A stretch of DNA of 32,499 nucleotides, from assembly GCF_008974225.1 (NCBI RefSeq), contig NZ_BKZR01000038.1, positions 1-32,499 of the forward strand, given 5' to 3'. The position numbers were made by a program, and so were the translations under genes. Positions 12,629-20,849 of this stretch are shown one piece after another. Below the pieces are notes generated by a model. That model made no database searches. It was not told the DNA's origin and saw nothing but the letters and a program-made list of their open reading frames with translations. The stretch comes from Weizmannia acidilactici. GTDB taxonomy: Bacteria; Bacillota; Bacilli; Bacillales; Bacillaceae_C. The stretch's first letter is position 1. Every line of letters begins with the position of its first letter.

Positions 12629-15466
12629 TTACGCACGGGTAATTGCTTCAGAAAGAATTCTGTATTGTTCTTTTTTATGGACAACCGGATCTCCTTCGGA
12701 CGGGCTCGATCTTCTCGGCCGGCCGATATATTTGACTTCCGCACCCTCAGGCGCCAGCTTCCTGAGGTAAGGTTCAACATAAAACCATGAAGCCATATTT
12801 TTCGGTTCTTCCTGCAGCCAGACAATTTCTTTTACATTTTTGAAGCGTGAAAATACCGCCTTGATTTCCTCTTCTGGGAACGGATAAACTTGTTCCACTC
12901 TTAAAACATGGAGCCAATCGGTTTTTTCTGTGCTATTCATTTTTTCTTCCAAATCAACCGCAACTTTTCCGCTGCAAAGGATGATTCTTTCCACCGTATC
13001 CGCATTTTTTCCCAAGCCCGGCTGTTCCAGCACCGTGTGGAATTTACCGTTAGCCAGAACAGACGGCTCTACAGATGCGAGCGGATGGCGGAGCAGGCTC
13101 TTCGGCGTCATCAGGACAAGCGGGCGGATTTCTTCTTTTGTCAGCCATTTTGCTTGCCTTCTCAAAATATGGAAATATTGGCCGGCTGTCGAAACATTCG
13201 CCACCGTCCAGTTGTTTTCCGCGGCCAGCTGCAAAAAGCGTTCCGTTCTGCCGCTCGAGTGTTCCGGACCCTGGCCTTCGTATCCGTGCGGAAGCAGCAT
13301 GACAAGCCCAGATTTCTGTCCCCATTTTGCCCTGCCAGATGAAATAAACTGGTCAAACATTACCTGGGCCATATTGGCAAAATCCCCGAATTGCGCTTCC
13401 CAAATGACGAGCGTATCCGGCGAAAAGACATTGTAGCCGTATTCAAACCCTACAACGCCGGCTTCTGTCAGCGGGCTGTTGTAAATCGCAAATGATGCGC
13501 TGACACCGGACAAATGATGGTGCGGGATAAACTCTTCGCCTGTTTCTTCATCATGCAGGACAAGGTTCCGCTGTGCAAATGTGCCACGCTGTGTATCTTG
13601 GCCGGTAAAGCGGATTGGGACGCCGTCTTTTAAAATGGAAGCAAACGCCAATGCTTCGGCATGCGCCCAATCAATTTTCCCCTGGCCGTCAAAAACATGC
13701 TCACGGCGTTTTAAAATTCTGGCCAATTTTTTAAATACATGGAAATTTTCCGGCCAAGCAAGCAGTTCGGTGTTCAATTCCCTCAGTTCTTCTTCCGGGA
13801 CACCGGTTTTAACGCTCAAATAACCTTTTTTGACGATTTCAGGCGGTTCCATTGCCGTATCCGGTTCTTCTTCGCCGTTCGGCACTTTATCGTAAGCGGC
13901 CTGCAGTTTTTTCTGGACGGCGTTGTCCAGCTCTTTCACATCATCGGATGTCACAATGCCTTCTTTTACGAGACGTTCCCCGTAAATCTCCTTGACTGTC
14001 GGGTGTTGATGCACCAGTTTGTACATCATTGGGTTGGTCGCCATCGGTTCATCCATTTCGTTGTGCCCGTAGCGGCGGTACCCGACTAAATCGATGACGA
14101 AATCCTTATGGAACCGTTCACGGTATGCATATGCAAACAGCGCAGCCTGTACACATGCTTCCGGGTCATCCGCATTGACATGGATGATCGGCACTTCGTA
14201 ACCTTTTGCCGGATCAGAAGCATATCTGGTCGATCTGGAATCATAAGTTTCTGTTGTAAACCCGATATTGTTATTGGCAATAATATGGATGGTGCCGCCC
14301 GTCCCAAAACCTTTCAGCTTGCTCATGTTGAGCGTTTCAGCGACAATCCCCTGGCCTGCAAAAGCGGCATCGCCGTGGACGAGAATTGCAAACGAATGGT
14401 AAGGGTCCTGTTCCGGGTAACCTGCTTTATTCCGGTTATCCTGCGCTGCACGTGTATACCCTTCGACAACCGGGTTTGCAACTTCCAGGTGGCTCGGGTT
14501 GTTCGCCAGCACGATGCGCGCACTGATCGGGCTGCCGTTTCTCCCTTTCCTGTCCGCGCCAAGATGATATTTCACATCACCTGTCCATCCATACGTAATC
14601 CCAATGGACCCTTCTGAAGGAATTAAATCTTTATTGGAAGCGTGTTTAAATTCCGCAAAAATCAGTTCATAAGGCTTTTCGAGGATATGTGCAAGGACAT
14701 TGAGCCGCCCCCTGTGCGCCATTCCGATATTCACAGTTTTTACGCCCGATTTGACCGCGGCAATAATCATTTGCTCCATTAGCGGGACGAGCGCATCCAA
14801 ACCTTCAATCGAGAAGCGTTTTTGCCCGACAAAGGTGCGGTGAATAAATTTTTCAAAGCCTTCCACATTGATTAGCCGTTTTAAAATATCGATTTTTTTT
14901 TCTTTGCTTAATTTCCGGAAGAAACTGCCGGATTCAACCGTCCTTTGCAGCCAGTGCTTTTCTTCCAGCTCATGGATGTGATCGAATTCGAATGCTACTT
15001 TTTTTGTATAGACTTCTTTCAAATAATTAATGGCATCAAGCCCGTTTTTCACCCTTTCTGGCGCATCCGGGCAGATAAAGGATGCTGGCACTTTTTTCAG
15101 ATCTTCTTCGGTTAAATCAAATTCGTTCAGTTCGATCCGCCTTACATGCACCTCAGGCTTATGGAGCGGGTTGATATCCGCCGCCAAGTGCCCGAACGTG
15201 CGGATATTGTCCGCCAATTTTACAGCAGCGATCATCTTGCTGAAAATCGTCGGATTTGCCGGCAGTTGGAAAGAGATATCCGCCTGGCCCTGCGTTGTTT
15301 CACCGCTTTCAGGAACGGCAGGCGCACCCCATTGGTCAAAAACTTTTCTCGCCTCTTCCTCTACGCTGTCCGGATCTTCCAAGTACTGTTCATACAAATC
15401 CATGACATAACCAAGATTTGGCCCTGAAAAACTTTCCCAAAATCCCTTTGCTGTTGTTGCACTCAT
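12629..15466 (-). CDS. odhA: 2-oxoglutarate dehydrogenase E1 component
   Basis: This is the thiamine-diphosphate-dependent decarboxylase of the 2-oxoglutarate dehydrogenase complex. At 945 residues it equals the Bacillus enzyme. The N-terminus carries the E2-tethering type sequence (SFSGPNLGYVMDLYEQYLED). The substrate/ThDP motifs are MAHRGRLNVLAHILEKP and HGDAAFAGQGIVAETLNMS, with the metal loop IANNNIGFTT. The C-terminal transketolase-like halves contain SGRTERFLQL and WLQEEPKNMASW. The ATG at 15466 follows GGAGG by nine bases. A cre-like sequence lies upstream, fitting carbon catabolite control. E3 is not encoded here. Confidence 0.98.
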   Translation of the reverse strand: MSATTAKGFWESFSGPNLGYVMDLYEQYLEDPDSVEEEARKVFDQWGAPAVPESGETTQGQADISFQLPANPTIFSKMIAAVKLADNIRTFGHLAADINPLHKPEVHVRRIELNEFDLTEEDLKKVPASFICPDAPERVKNGLDAINYLKEVYTKKVAFEFDHIHELEEKHWLQRTVESGSFFRKLSKEKKIDILKRLINVEGFEKFIHRTFVGQKRFSIEGLDALVPLMEQMIIAAVKSGVKTVNIGMAHRGRLNVLAHILEKPYELIFAEFKHASNKDLIPSEGSIGITYGWTGDVKYHLGADRKGRNGSPISARIVLANNPSHLEVANPVVEGYTRAAQDNRNKAGYPEQDPYHSFAILVHGDAAFAGQGIVAETLNMSKLKGFGTGGTIHIIANNNIGFTTETYDSRSTRYASDPAKGYEVPIIHVNADDPEACVQAALFAYAYRERFHKDFVIDLVGYRRYGHNEMDEPMATNPMMYKLVHQHPTVKEIYGERLVKEGIVTSDDVKELDNAVQKKLQAAYDKVPNGEEEPDTAMEPPEIVKKGYLSVKTGVPEEELRELNTELLAWPENFHVFKKLARILKRREHVFDGQGKIDWAHAEALAFASILKDGVPIRFTGQDTQRGTFAQRNLVLHDEETGEEFIPHHHLSGVSASFAIYNSPLTEAGVVGFEYGYNVFSPDTLVIWEAQFGDFANMAQVMFDQFISSGRAKWGQKSGLVMLLPHGYEGQGPEHSSGRTERFLQLAAENNWTVANVSTAGQYFHILRRQAKWLTKEEIRPLVLMTPKSLLRHPLASVEPSVLANGKFHTVLEQPGLGKNADTVERIILCSGKVAVDLEEKMNSTEKTDWLHVLRVEQVYPFPEEEIKAVFSRFKNVKEIVWLQEEPKNMASWFYVEPYLRKLAPEGAEVKYIGRPRRSSPSEGDPVVHKKEQYRILSEAITRA

Positions 15467-15582
15467 TTTGATAAACCTCCAGCCCTTCTTTATGCCTTTT
15501 CATTTTCATTTGTTTTCCATTTGCTGTACAGTGAGGCCAAACAGAAATAATGAAATTATGTAACGATAGAGAATTTTGTAAT

Positions 15583-15596
15583 CTATAACGCTTACA
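15583..15596 (-). promoter_or_regulatory. cre-like site upstream of odhA
   Basis: On the minus strand, TGTAAGCGTTATAG matches the cre core (TGTAAGCGTTA) and departs only at the end. It lies within the spacer of a candidate promoter TTGTGG-17-TACAAA, about 125 bases before the odhA start. The rest of 15467-15700 is AT-rich without further clear signals. Confidence 0.5.
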
Positions 15597-15713
15597 ACCA
15601 CAATTTTATCACTGTAAACGTAATAGATAAAGTTAAAAACTCCAATTTTTAAAAATTTGCATGAATAGTGATTCAGTCGCATTTTCCCCTGCCCTGTACA
15701 GCCTGCATCACCT

Positions 15714-15742
15714 CACCGGATTGGATGGAGCGGCATAAATTA
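15714..15742 (+). promoter_or_regulatory. Possible sigma-K type promoter of the Hsp20-like gene
   Basis: CACC (15714-15717), about 15 bp, then GCATAAATTA with the CATAnnnTA core at 15734-15742. This resembles late mother-cell promoters and is 33 bases from the start codon. Confidence 0.42.
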
Positions 15743-15774
15743 TAGTATCATCCATTGGTGAAAGGAGCAGAAAT

Positions 15775-16227
15775 ATGTTCCCGTGGAATATGTTCCCCTT
15801 TAATGAAGAGATGTCCCAGCTGATGAAAAACATCCCGCTTCCGCACATGGACGAACAAATGAAACAAGCCCTATCCCAATGGAAACAATGGAGCGGCGCT
15901 TTAAAAGGCCAAGGGGAACACGGGCAGCAACCGGCCACGGGCGGCAGCTCCTTTTCTTCTGAAATGGAAGTTTTTGAAACCTTTGATTTTATTTTTATCC
16001 GAGTCCCCATCCGTGAAAAAACGTGGCTCAGCCAGTTGAAGATTCTCCACACTTCCCACAAGGCGATATTAAAAAACATTCCGGAACAGGGGGAAGAACG
16101 TGTAATTCCGCTGCCATCCCCGGTGCTGCGGAAAGGAACAGCCGCAAAATACCGCGACGGCATTCTCGAAATCCGCTTCATCAAGAAAGCCGAAAATGAA
16201 ATTACGGAAGTAGGCATTGATTTTTAA
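15775..16227 (+). CDS. Hsp20/alpha-crystallin-like protein, possibly spore-coat associated (GerT/CotP-like)
   Basis: The protein has 150 residues. A short N-terminal arm (MFPWNMFPFNEEMSQLMKNI), Met/Pro/Gln-rich, is followed by a Gly/Ser linker and a beta-rich domain (about 62-140). This domain reads as a reduced alpha-crystallin domain (ETFDFIFIRVPI, HTSHKAILKNIP, AAKYRDGILEIRFIKK). The usual A-x-x-x-n-GvL motif appears only as YRDGILEIRF. Small heat-shock folds of this type occur as spore-coat proteins in Bacillus (GerT, CotP). The sigma-K-like promoter supports that, but both points are inference. An AAAGGAG site sits 7 bases before the ATG. A cytoplasmic chaperone is the alternative. Confidence 0.65.
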   Translation: MFPWNMFPFNEEMSQLMKNIPLPHMDEQMKQALSQWKQWSGALKGQGEHGQQPATGGSSFSSEMEVFETFDFIFIRVPIREKTWLSQLKILHTSHKAILKNIPEQGEERVIPLPSPVLRKGTAAKYRDGILEIRFIKKAENEITEVGIDF

Positions 16228-16324
16228 ATTTGGAAAATGAATCCGGAACGCTTCGGCAAAAGCAGGGGACCGTGCAGTGCCGTCCGGATGTAAAACGAAC
16301 ATCGCAGGTCTGGATCAGTGCAAT

Positions 16325-16362
16325 AAAAAAAGAAAGTTTCTTTTGTTGAAACTCTCTTTTTT
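16325..16362. terminator. Bidirectional terminator between the Hsp20-like gene and the kinase gene
   Basis: AAAAAAGAAAGTTTC and GAAACTCTCTTTTTT pair with one mismatch around TTTTGTT, with A and T runs on either side. Confidence 0.82.
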
Positions 16363-16367
16363 GGCAA

Positions 16368-17771
16368 CTATGTTTTTGGCTGCGTGTAAAGCGGGAAAAC
16401 GAACCGTATTTCCGTTCCACGGCCGACCGTGCTGTCTGCTTCAATCGTACCGGAGTACCCTTCCACCAATTGTTTGGCGATAGCAAGGCCAAGGCCGTTT
16501 CCGCCTTTTGCGCGGCTTCTCGCTTTGTCAACGCGGTAAAACCGGTGAAAAATATGCGGCAAATCTTCTTTGGGAATGCCGATGCCGTAATCCTTGATTG
16601 TCAAAATGGCCGTTCCATGCCCTATTTTGAGGCCGATATCCACTTTGGCGATTGAATCGGAATACTTAATGGCATTATCCATCACGATAATTAGCACTTG
16701 CTCGAGATGGTTCTCGCTCATTCGGATTTCATAGTCATGCTTTGGGTCATATTGAAATGTAAATTCAAAATTTTCATGGATCATTTTGAAATTTCGGACC
16801 ACCCTTTCGATGACGGCCACCAAATCCGCTTTTTCCTCATTCTCCATGATTTTACTTTCTTCCGCACGGGACAGATCAAGCAGTTCTTCCACCAATTTTT
16901 TCATCCGTCTCAATTCCTGCAGCGACGCCTGAAGCGACTCTTCCAGGATGGCCGGGTCGTTTTTACCCCACCGGTTTAATAAATTCAAATGCCCCTCCAT
17001 CACTTGGACCGGTGTCCTCAATTCATGGGAAGCATCTTCGACGAAGCGTTTCTGTTGCCGGAACGATTGTTCAATCTGGTCCATCATGTCGTTAAAGATA
17101 TTGGTCAGTTCGCCCATTTCGTCCTTTGAAGCACTTGGTTCCATCCTTTCATGGAAACCTTTTTTGCGGATGCTTTGCATGGTGGATGAAAGTTTTTTCA
17201 GCGGCTTCAAAAAATTTTTTGCCATCATAAACCCGAGAAAAGCGCTAAGCAAAAGCCCGACACAGCCGGCGATCATCATGACAAACAGCACATTCCGCAT
17301 TAATTTTTCATACCTGTACAGCGGATAAATCACTTCTATGTAACCGTCAAATGCCGGGGAGTGGAAAGGGCTCCTTCCGACTAAAATTTTGTCGTCGTCC
17401 GCCTGAATTAAGCTCACTCTTTTCTCATTCACCGGAACAAACGGCACTTTCGCGTTCGTGGAATGAATGCTTTTTACCACGAGCATCTCCTTGCCGCTTG
17501 CATCCAGAATTCGGATCGACTGGTCTTTTTCAAGCACTTGCTGGAAAAGGGAGCGGTTGGACAAAATATCATCAATATTTTGCCCCCTGTCATTTAAGTC
17601 ATCCAGCACCTGCGAGACCGAGGCGGCTTCCTCATGCAGCAGCCATCTACTGATTAAGGTATATTGCAGAAAACCGAATATAAGAAAGGTTAAAAAAATG
17701 GCAACGCTCGCCCCGACAGACCATTTGACTTTCAGTGAACTTTTCTGCAGCCAAAATCTCACATCATTCAT
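16368..17771 (-). CDS. Membrane sensor histidine kinase (ArlS/YkoH-like)
   Basis: A 467-residue class I kinase. It has membrane segment 1 (about 18-38), an extracytoplasmic sensor of about 115 residues, membrane segment 2 (about 160-183), HAMP (to about 236), the dimerisation/phosphoacceptor domain with His249 in VEDASHELRTPVQVMEGHL, and the ATPase domain with N box (VMDNAIKYS), G1 (KDYGIGIPKEDLPHIFHRFY) and G2 (GGNGLGLAIAKQL). It autophosphorylates and passes phosphate to the response regulator, whose gene it overlaps by four bases. The layout is that of ArlS/YkoH-type kinases of Firmicutes. The signal is unknown and orthology is not proven. Confidence 0.92.
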   Translation of the reverse strand: MNDVRFWLQKSSLKVKWSVGASVAIFLTFLIFGFLQYTLISRWLLHEEAASVSQVLDDLNDRGQNIDDILSNRSLFQQVLEKDQSIRILDASGKEMLVVKSIHSTNAKVPFVPVNEKRVSLIQADDDKILVGRSPFHSPAFDGYIEVIYPLYRYEKLMRNVLFVMMIAGCVGLLLSAFLGFMMAKNFLKPLKKLSSTMQSIRKKGFHERMEPSASKDEMGELTNIFNDMMDQIEQSFRQQKRFVEDASHELRTPVQVMEGHLNLLNRWGKNDPAILEESLQASLQELRRMKKLVEELLDLSRAEESKIMENEEKADLVAVIERVVRNFKMIHENFEFTFQYDPKHDYEIRMSENHLEQVLIIVMDNAIKYSDSIAKVDIGLKIGHGTAILTIKDYGIGIPKEDLPHIFHRFYRVDKARSRAKGGNGLGLAIAKQLVEGYSGTIEADSTVGRGTEIRFVFPLYTQPKT

Positions 17772-18451
17772 TCACGCATCACATATCCCGTTCCTCTTAC
17801 CGTCTGAATATAACTGTCCTCTCCATCTGTATCAATCTTGTTACGCAAATAGCGGATGTAGACATCCACGACATTGGTTTCCACTTCGGTTTCGTAACCC
17901 CAGACTTTATTCAGCAGGGCTTCCCGGGTCATGACGATATTTTTATTTTCCAATAGCGCAAGCAGCAGATCGTACTCGCGCTTTGTCAAGTCAATGATTT
18001 TTCCGCCTTTTTTCACGAGCCGGCTTTCTTTTTCTAAAACGAGGTCGCGGAACTTATACGTTGTCAGGGCCGCCGTTTTCGGTTCCGTGTATTCTATCCT
18101 CCTGAAGATTGCCCGCAGCCTGGCGAGCAGCTCTTCGATCGCAAACGGCTTCACGACATAATCATCCGCGCCGTGGTCAAGCCCTGAAACCCTGTCCATA
18201 ATGCTGTCGCGGGCGGTGATCATAATAATCGGCGTTTCTTTTTCTTGGCGGAGGCGTCGGCATACTTCCAGGCCGTTCAGCTTTGGCAGCATCAAATCAA
18301 GCAGGATGACGTCCCAATTCTCATCCAAAGCTACCTGCAGCCCTTCACGCCCGTCATAAGCAACTTTTACCTCATAACCTTCGTGTTTTAACTCCAATTC
18401 GATAAAACGGGCTAAATTTTTTTCATCTTCTACTAAAAGTACACGTTTCAT
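17768..18451 (-). CDS. OmpR/PhoB-type response regulator (ArlR/YkoG-like)
   Basis: The protein has 227 residues. The receiver domain holds the acidic pocket (Glu8, Asp9), phospho-acceptor Asp52 (LLDLMLP), Thr79 (MITA) and Lys101 (VVKPF). A winged-helix DNA-binding domain follows (about 130-225, DLTKREYDLLLALLEN, VDVYIRYLRNKID, TVRGTGYVMRE). The ATG at 18451 follows GAGGGGG; the frame stays open 25 codons upstream without a ribosome site. Its stop overlaps the kinase start by four bases, so the two are translationally coupled. A good sigma-A promoter lies about 60 bases upstream. No target gene is evident nearby. Confidence 0.94.
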   Translation of the reverse strand: MKRVLLVEDEKNLARFIELELKHEGYEVKVAYDGREGLQVALDENWDVILLDLMLPKLNGLEVCRRLRQEKETPIIMITARDSIMDRVSGLDHGADDYVVKPFAIEELLARLRAIFRRIEYTEPKTAALTTYKFRDLVLEKESRLVKKGGKIIDLTKREYDLLLALLENKNIVMTREALLNKVWGYETEVETNVVDVYIRYLRNKIDTDGEDSYIQTVRGTGYVMRE

Positions 18452-18509
18452 TTCGATTCCCCCTCGTATTTCTTCGCTCAGCCGGCCATATATCTTTCCT
18501 GCTGTACCT

Positions 18510-18538
18510 ATTATAGCCACAGGCATAGAAATTGCAAA
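18510..18538 (-). promoter_or_regulatory. Sigma-A promoter of the two-component operon
   Basis: On the minus strand, TTTGCA (18533-18538), 17 bp and TATAAT (18510-18515). Confidence 0.6.
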
Positions 18539-18712
18539 AGGGCAAATTCATGGCAATGCATGGCTGAGACCGGCACATTTCCGGTGGGGAGAAAAAACAT
18601 AGAAAATGCATTTTCTTGTATACTAGCCTAGAAAAAAGAAAATGGTATGAACAGTTTGTTAAAATTTGATGAGAAAAATGATGGGATGTATTTGTTAAAA
18701 AAGTTTTCCTTT

Positions 18713-18934
18713 TTAAAAGATAAAACGCTGCTGGATATGTGGAGCAAGTAAAATATCAAAGATTGCGGGAAATAACACTGTCAATCCATCCAGCGCCCGA
18801 GTAACCACAAGCATGCCAAGAAAAGATCTGGCAACCGCCGACCCTTCTACTGATAAGAAACCGGCCGTCAACGAATGACGTTCACCATAAATTTTATTGA
18901 CTTTTGGTACGTTTCTTATTTCAGCCTTTTGCAT
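18713..18934 (-). pseudogene. Possible decayed gene fragment
   Basis: A 73-codon minus-strand frame begins MQKAEIRNVPKVNKIYGERH and ends FDILLAPHIQQRFIF. The opening is reminiscent of ABC-transporter ATPase N-termini (xEIRNVxKxYG), but no Walker motif follows and the second half is hydrophobic and unrelated. There is no ribosome site. It occupies most of the 550-base gap between the regulator and the MFS gene. The rest of that gap is AT-rich and featureless apart from the promoter at 18510. It may be a scar of a lost gene or chance coding. Confidence 0.25.
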
Positions 18935-19002
18935 TCATAAATATTTCGAATTAGTAAATAGTAAAGAGTGCAGTATAGACATGAAGAAAGGAATTATAGG
19001 AA

Positions 19003-20265
19003 ATGGAACAGATCACAACGCATACCCCTTTATCCGACAAGAGTAATGAGATCCATCAAAAACGCTGGGCGATTGTTGCGCTTTCTTCTATTCCGCTTAT
19101 TATGACGTTAGGGAACTCCATGCTGATCCCTGTCCTGCCCATGATGGAAGACAAACTGGACATCTCCAAAGTCCAATCGAGCTATATTATTACGTTTTAT
19201 TCGATTGTGGCCATTATTCTCATTCCGGTTGCAGGCTTTTTGTCGGACCGTTATGGAAGGAAAATGGTCATTATCCCCTCTTTAATGATTACAGCTGCCG
19301 GTGGTGCATTATCGGCTTATGCAGCATGGCAAATGAAAAATCCGTATCCTTTTATTTTGATCGGCAGGACTTTGCAGGGCGTGGGGACAGCGGGCGCAGC
19401 GCCAATCGTTTTGCCTCTTGTCGGAGATATGTTCCACCGCGACCGCGATGTCAGCGCAACGCTTGGCATTATCGAAACAGCCAACACGTTTGGAAAAGTG
19501 TTAAGCCCGATTCTCGGTTCGCTTTTGGCGGGCTTCATTTGGTTCCTGCCTTTTGCGACCATTCCCATATTTTGCCTGATCTCCATTTTGTCGGTCTTGT
19601 TTCTTGTGAAAAGGCCAGCCAACGAAAAACAGGGTCCGAATGTAAAAGAATTCTTGCATAATACAAGAGAAGTTTTCCGTATCCACTGGCGGTGGCTTGC
19701 TGCTGTGTTTGCGATCGGAGCCATTGTCATGTTTATTTTATTTGCCGTCCTTTTTTACCTTTCTTCCAATTTGGAAGAGCAATTCCATTACCATGGCGTT
19801 AAAAAAGGCTTTGTTCTGGCCGTTCCACTGGCTGCCTTATGCTTGTCATCTTTTATAACCGGAAAAATCATTAAAGAAAATATGGTGCTGATGAAATGGA
19901 TTATTTTTTCAAGCGTGCTTGTCATTGGGACCTCGGTGCTTTCGATTGCGTTTTCCAACAGCTTTTTCTATTTAATGGGGGTTTTTCTTGTTTGCGGGAT
20001 TGGGATTGGGGCTTCCCTGCCGGCCTTGGATGCACTTATCAACCAATCCATTCAAAAAGAGATCAGGGGTACCATCAGCTCTATTTACAGTTCAATGCGC
20101 TACATCGGGGTTGCGGCGGGCCCGTTATTTATGGCGTATTTTATGAAAGGGCAGGTGGTCTTCAGCCTTTTGATCATGTCCGTTTTTTGCCTCGTGGCAG
20201 CCGGGCTCACATTTGCTGCTGTAAAACCGGACAGAGCCCGTTCGCAAGCGCCTTCCCCGACATAA
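19003..20265 (+). CDS. MFS transporter, DHA1 drug-exporter type
   Basis: This 420-residue, 12-helix major facilitator probably exports hydrophobic compounds with proton antiport. Motif A lies in the loop between helices 2 and 3 (GFLSDRYGRKMV). The DHA1 motif-C-like GxxxGPxxG region of helix 5 is weakly represented by SPILGSLLAGF. A charged central loop (KRPANEKQGPNVKEF) separates two six-helix halves. The substrate is not predictable; B. subtilis has several similar pumps. An AAAGGA site lies upstream of the ATG. It is monocistronic with a strong terminator. A link to the divergent two-component system is possible but unsupported. Confidence 0.88.
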   Translation: MEQITTHTPLSDKSNEIHQKRWAIVALSSIPLIMTLGNSMLIPVLPMMEDKLDISKVQSSYIITFYSIVAIILIPVAGFLSDRYGRKMVIIPSLMITAAGGALSAYAAWQMKNPYPFILIGRTLQGVGTAGAAPIVLPLVGDMFHRDRDVSATLGIIETANTFGKVLSPILGSLLAGFIWFLPFATIPIFCLISILSVLFLVKRPANEKQGPNVKEFLHNTREVFRIHWRWLAAVFAIGAIVMFILFAVLFYLSSNLEEQFHYHGVKKGFVLAVPLAALCLSSFITGKIIKENMVLMKWIIFSSVLVIGTSVLSIAFSNSFFYLMGVFLVCGIGIGASLPALDALINQSIQKEIRGTISSIYSSMRYIGVAAGPLFMAYFMKGQVVFSLLIMSVFCLVAAGLTFAAVKPDRARSQAPSPT

Positions 20266-20267
20266 TT

Positions 20268-20306
20268 AAAAGGGTTACCCCAATCGCCCCGGGGTACCCC
20301 TTTTTT
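20268..20306 (+). terminator. Intrinsic terminator of the MFS gene
   Basis: AAAAGGGTTACCCC (20268-20281) pairs with GGGGTACCCCTTTT (from 20291) with one mismatch, followed by a run of T. Confidence 0.9.
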
Positions 20307-20315
20307 ATGCAAGGC

Positions 20316-20431
20316 TTAGTTAACTGCGGTGTTGATGATCGCGAAATTCACCCGCTTTCAGCACGAATCGCTCGTACCACAGCGCGAGAGGTCTCGCTAG
20401 GCTCACTTTTCCCGCAGCAGTCTCGGAAATT
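20316..20431. repeat. Relic of a dispersed Bacillaceae intergenic repeat
   Basis: This stretch contains AACTGCGGTGTTGATGATCG, AAATTCACCCGCTTTC, GCGAGAGGTCTCGCTAGGCTC and TTTTCCCGCAGCAGTCTCG. I recall such strings from long, partly palindromic non-coding repeats scattered through Bacillus and relatives. The internal palindrome GCGAGA-GG-TCTCGC (20384-20397) is visible. It borders the broken aldo/keto reductase. Identification is from memory. Confidence 0.45.
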
Positions 20432-20439
20432 TGCCAACA

Positions 20440-20695
20440 TCAAAAGTAAAAATCAAACATATCGGTACGTTTACCGGTTTCGCGGATTGCCTTCTCAACA
20501 ATCTCTTCGGAGCGGCCGAAACCGTATGCAGGAGCCATATCGACCACATTGATACCTATATCAACCGCTTTTTGAATCGTTCTGGCTGATTCCTGTTCGT
20601 TTGTGCCTCTTCACATTCAACCGCCGATTGCACGTGCTCCCATTGCAACCGGGTTGCATGATGGATGCCGGTGTTTTGATGTTTATCGTTTCCAT
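20440..20695 (-). pseudogene. Aldo/keto reductase remnant (frameshifted and truncated)
   Basis: From the ATG at 20695 (METINIKTPAS...) the frame soon loses similarity and stops. After a shift, another frame reads ESARTIQKAVDIGINVVDMA then PAYGFGRSEEIVEKAIRETG and KRTDMF before ending at 20440. That is the typical N-terminal third of an aldo/keto reductase (D-A-x-Y-G-x-G-x-SE motif as DMAPAYGFGRSEE). The catalytic Lys and His region and the rest of the barrel are missing, replaced by the dispersed-repeat relic at 20316-20431. It cannot make an active enzyme. Confidence 0.82.
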
Positions 20696-20789
20696 TTTCC
20701 ACCCCATCTGCCATATTTTCTTGAATTTTAATTCCATTTTAGGCTGGCAACCGGCATTCATAAAGAACTTGTTTCAAACAGTCTATTCA

Positions 20790-20818
20790 TTGTTACATTT
20801 CCTGGTTTCGGGTAAACT
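20790..20818 (+). promoter_or_regulatory. Sigma-A promoter of yyaL
   Basis: TTGTTA (20790-20795), 17 bp and TAAACT (20813-20818), about 25 bases before the ribosome site. Its position shows that the open frame further upstream is not part of the gene. Confidence 0.55.
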
Positions 20819-20849
20819 GAGGATGGAGAATGAGAAAGAAGGTGATGAA

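Noticed and set aside
20601..20849. N-terminal 83-codon extension of YyaL
   Set aside because: It runs antisense to the aldo/keto reductase remnant and through the likely promoter; AAGGTGAT before the TTG at 20850 marks the true start.
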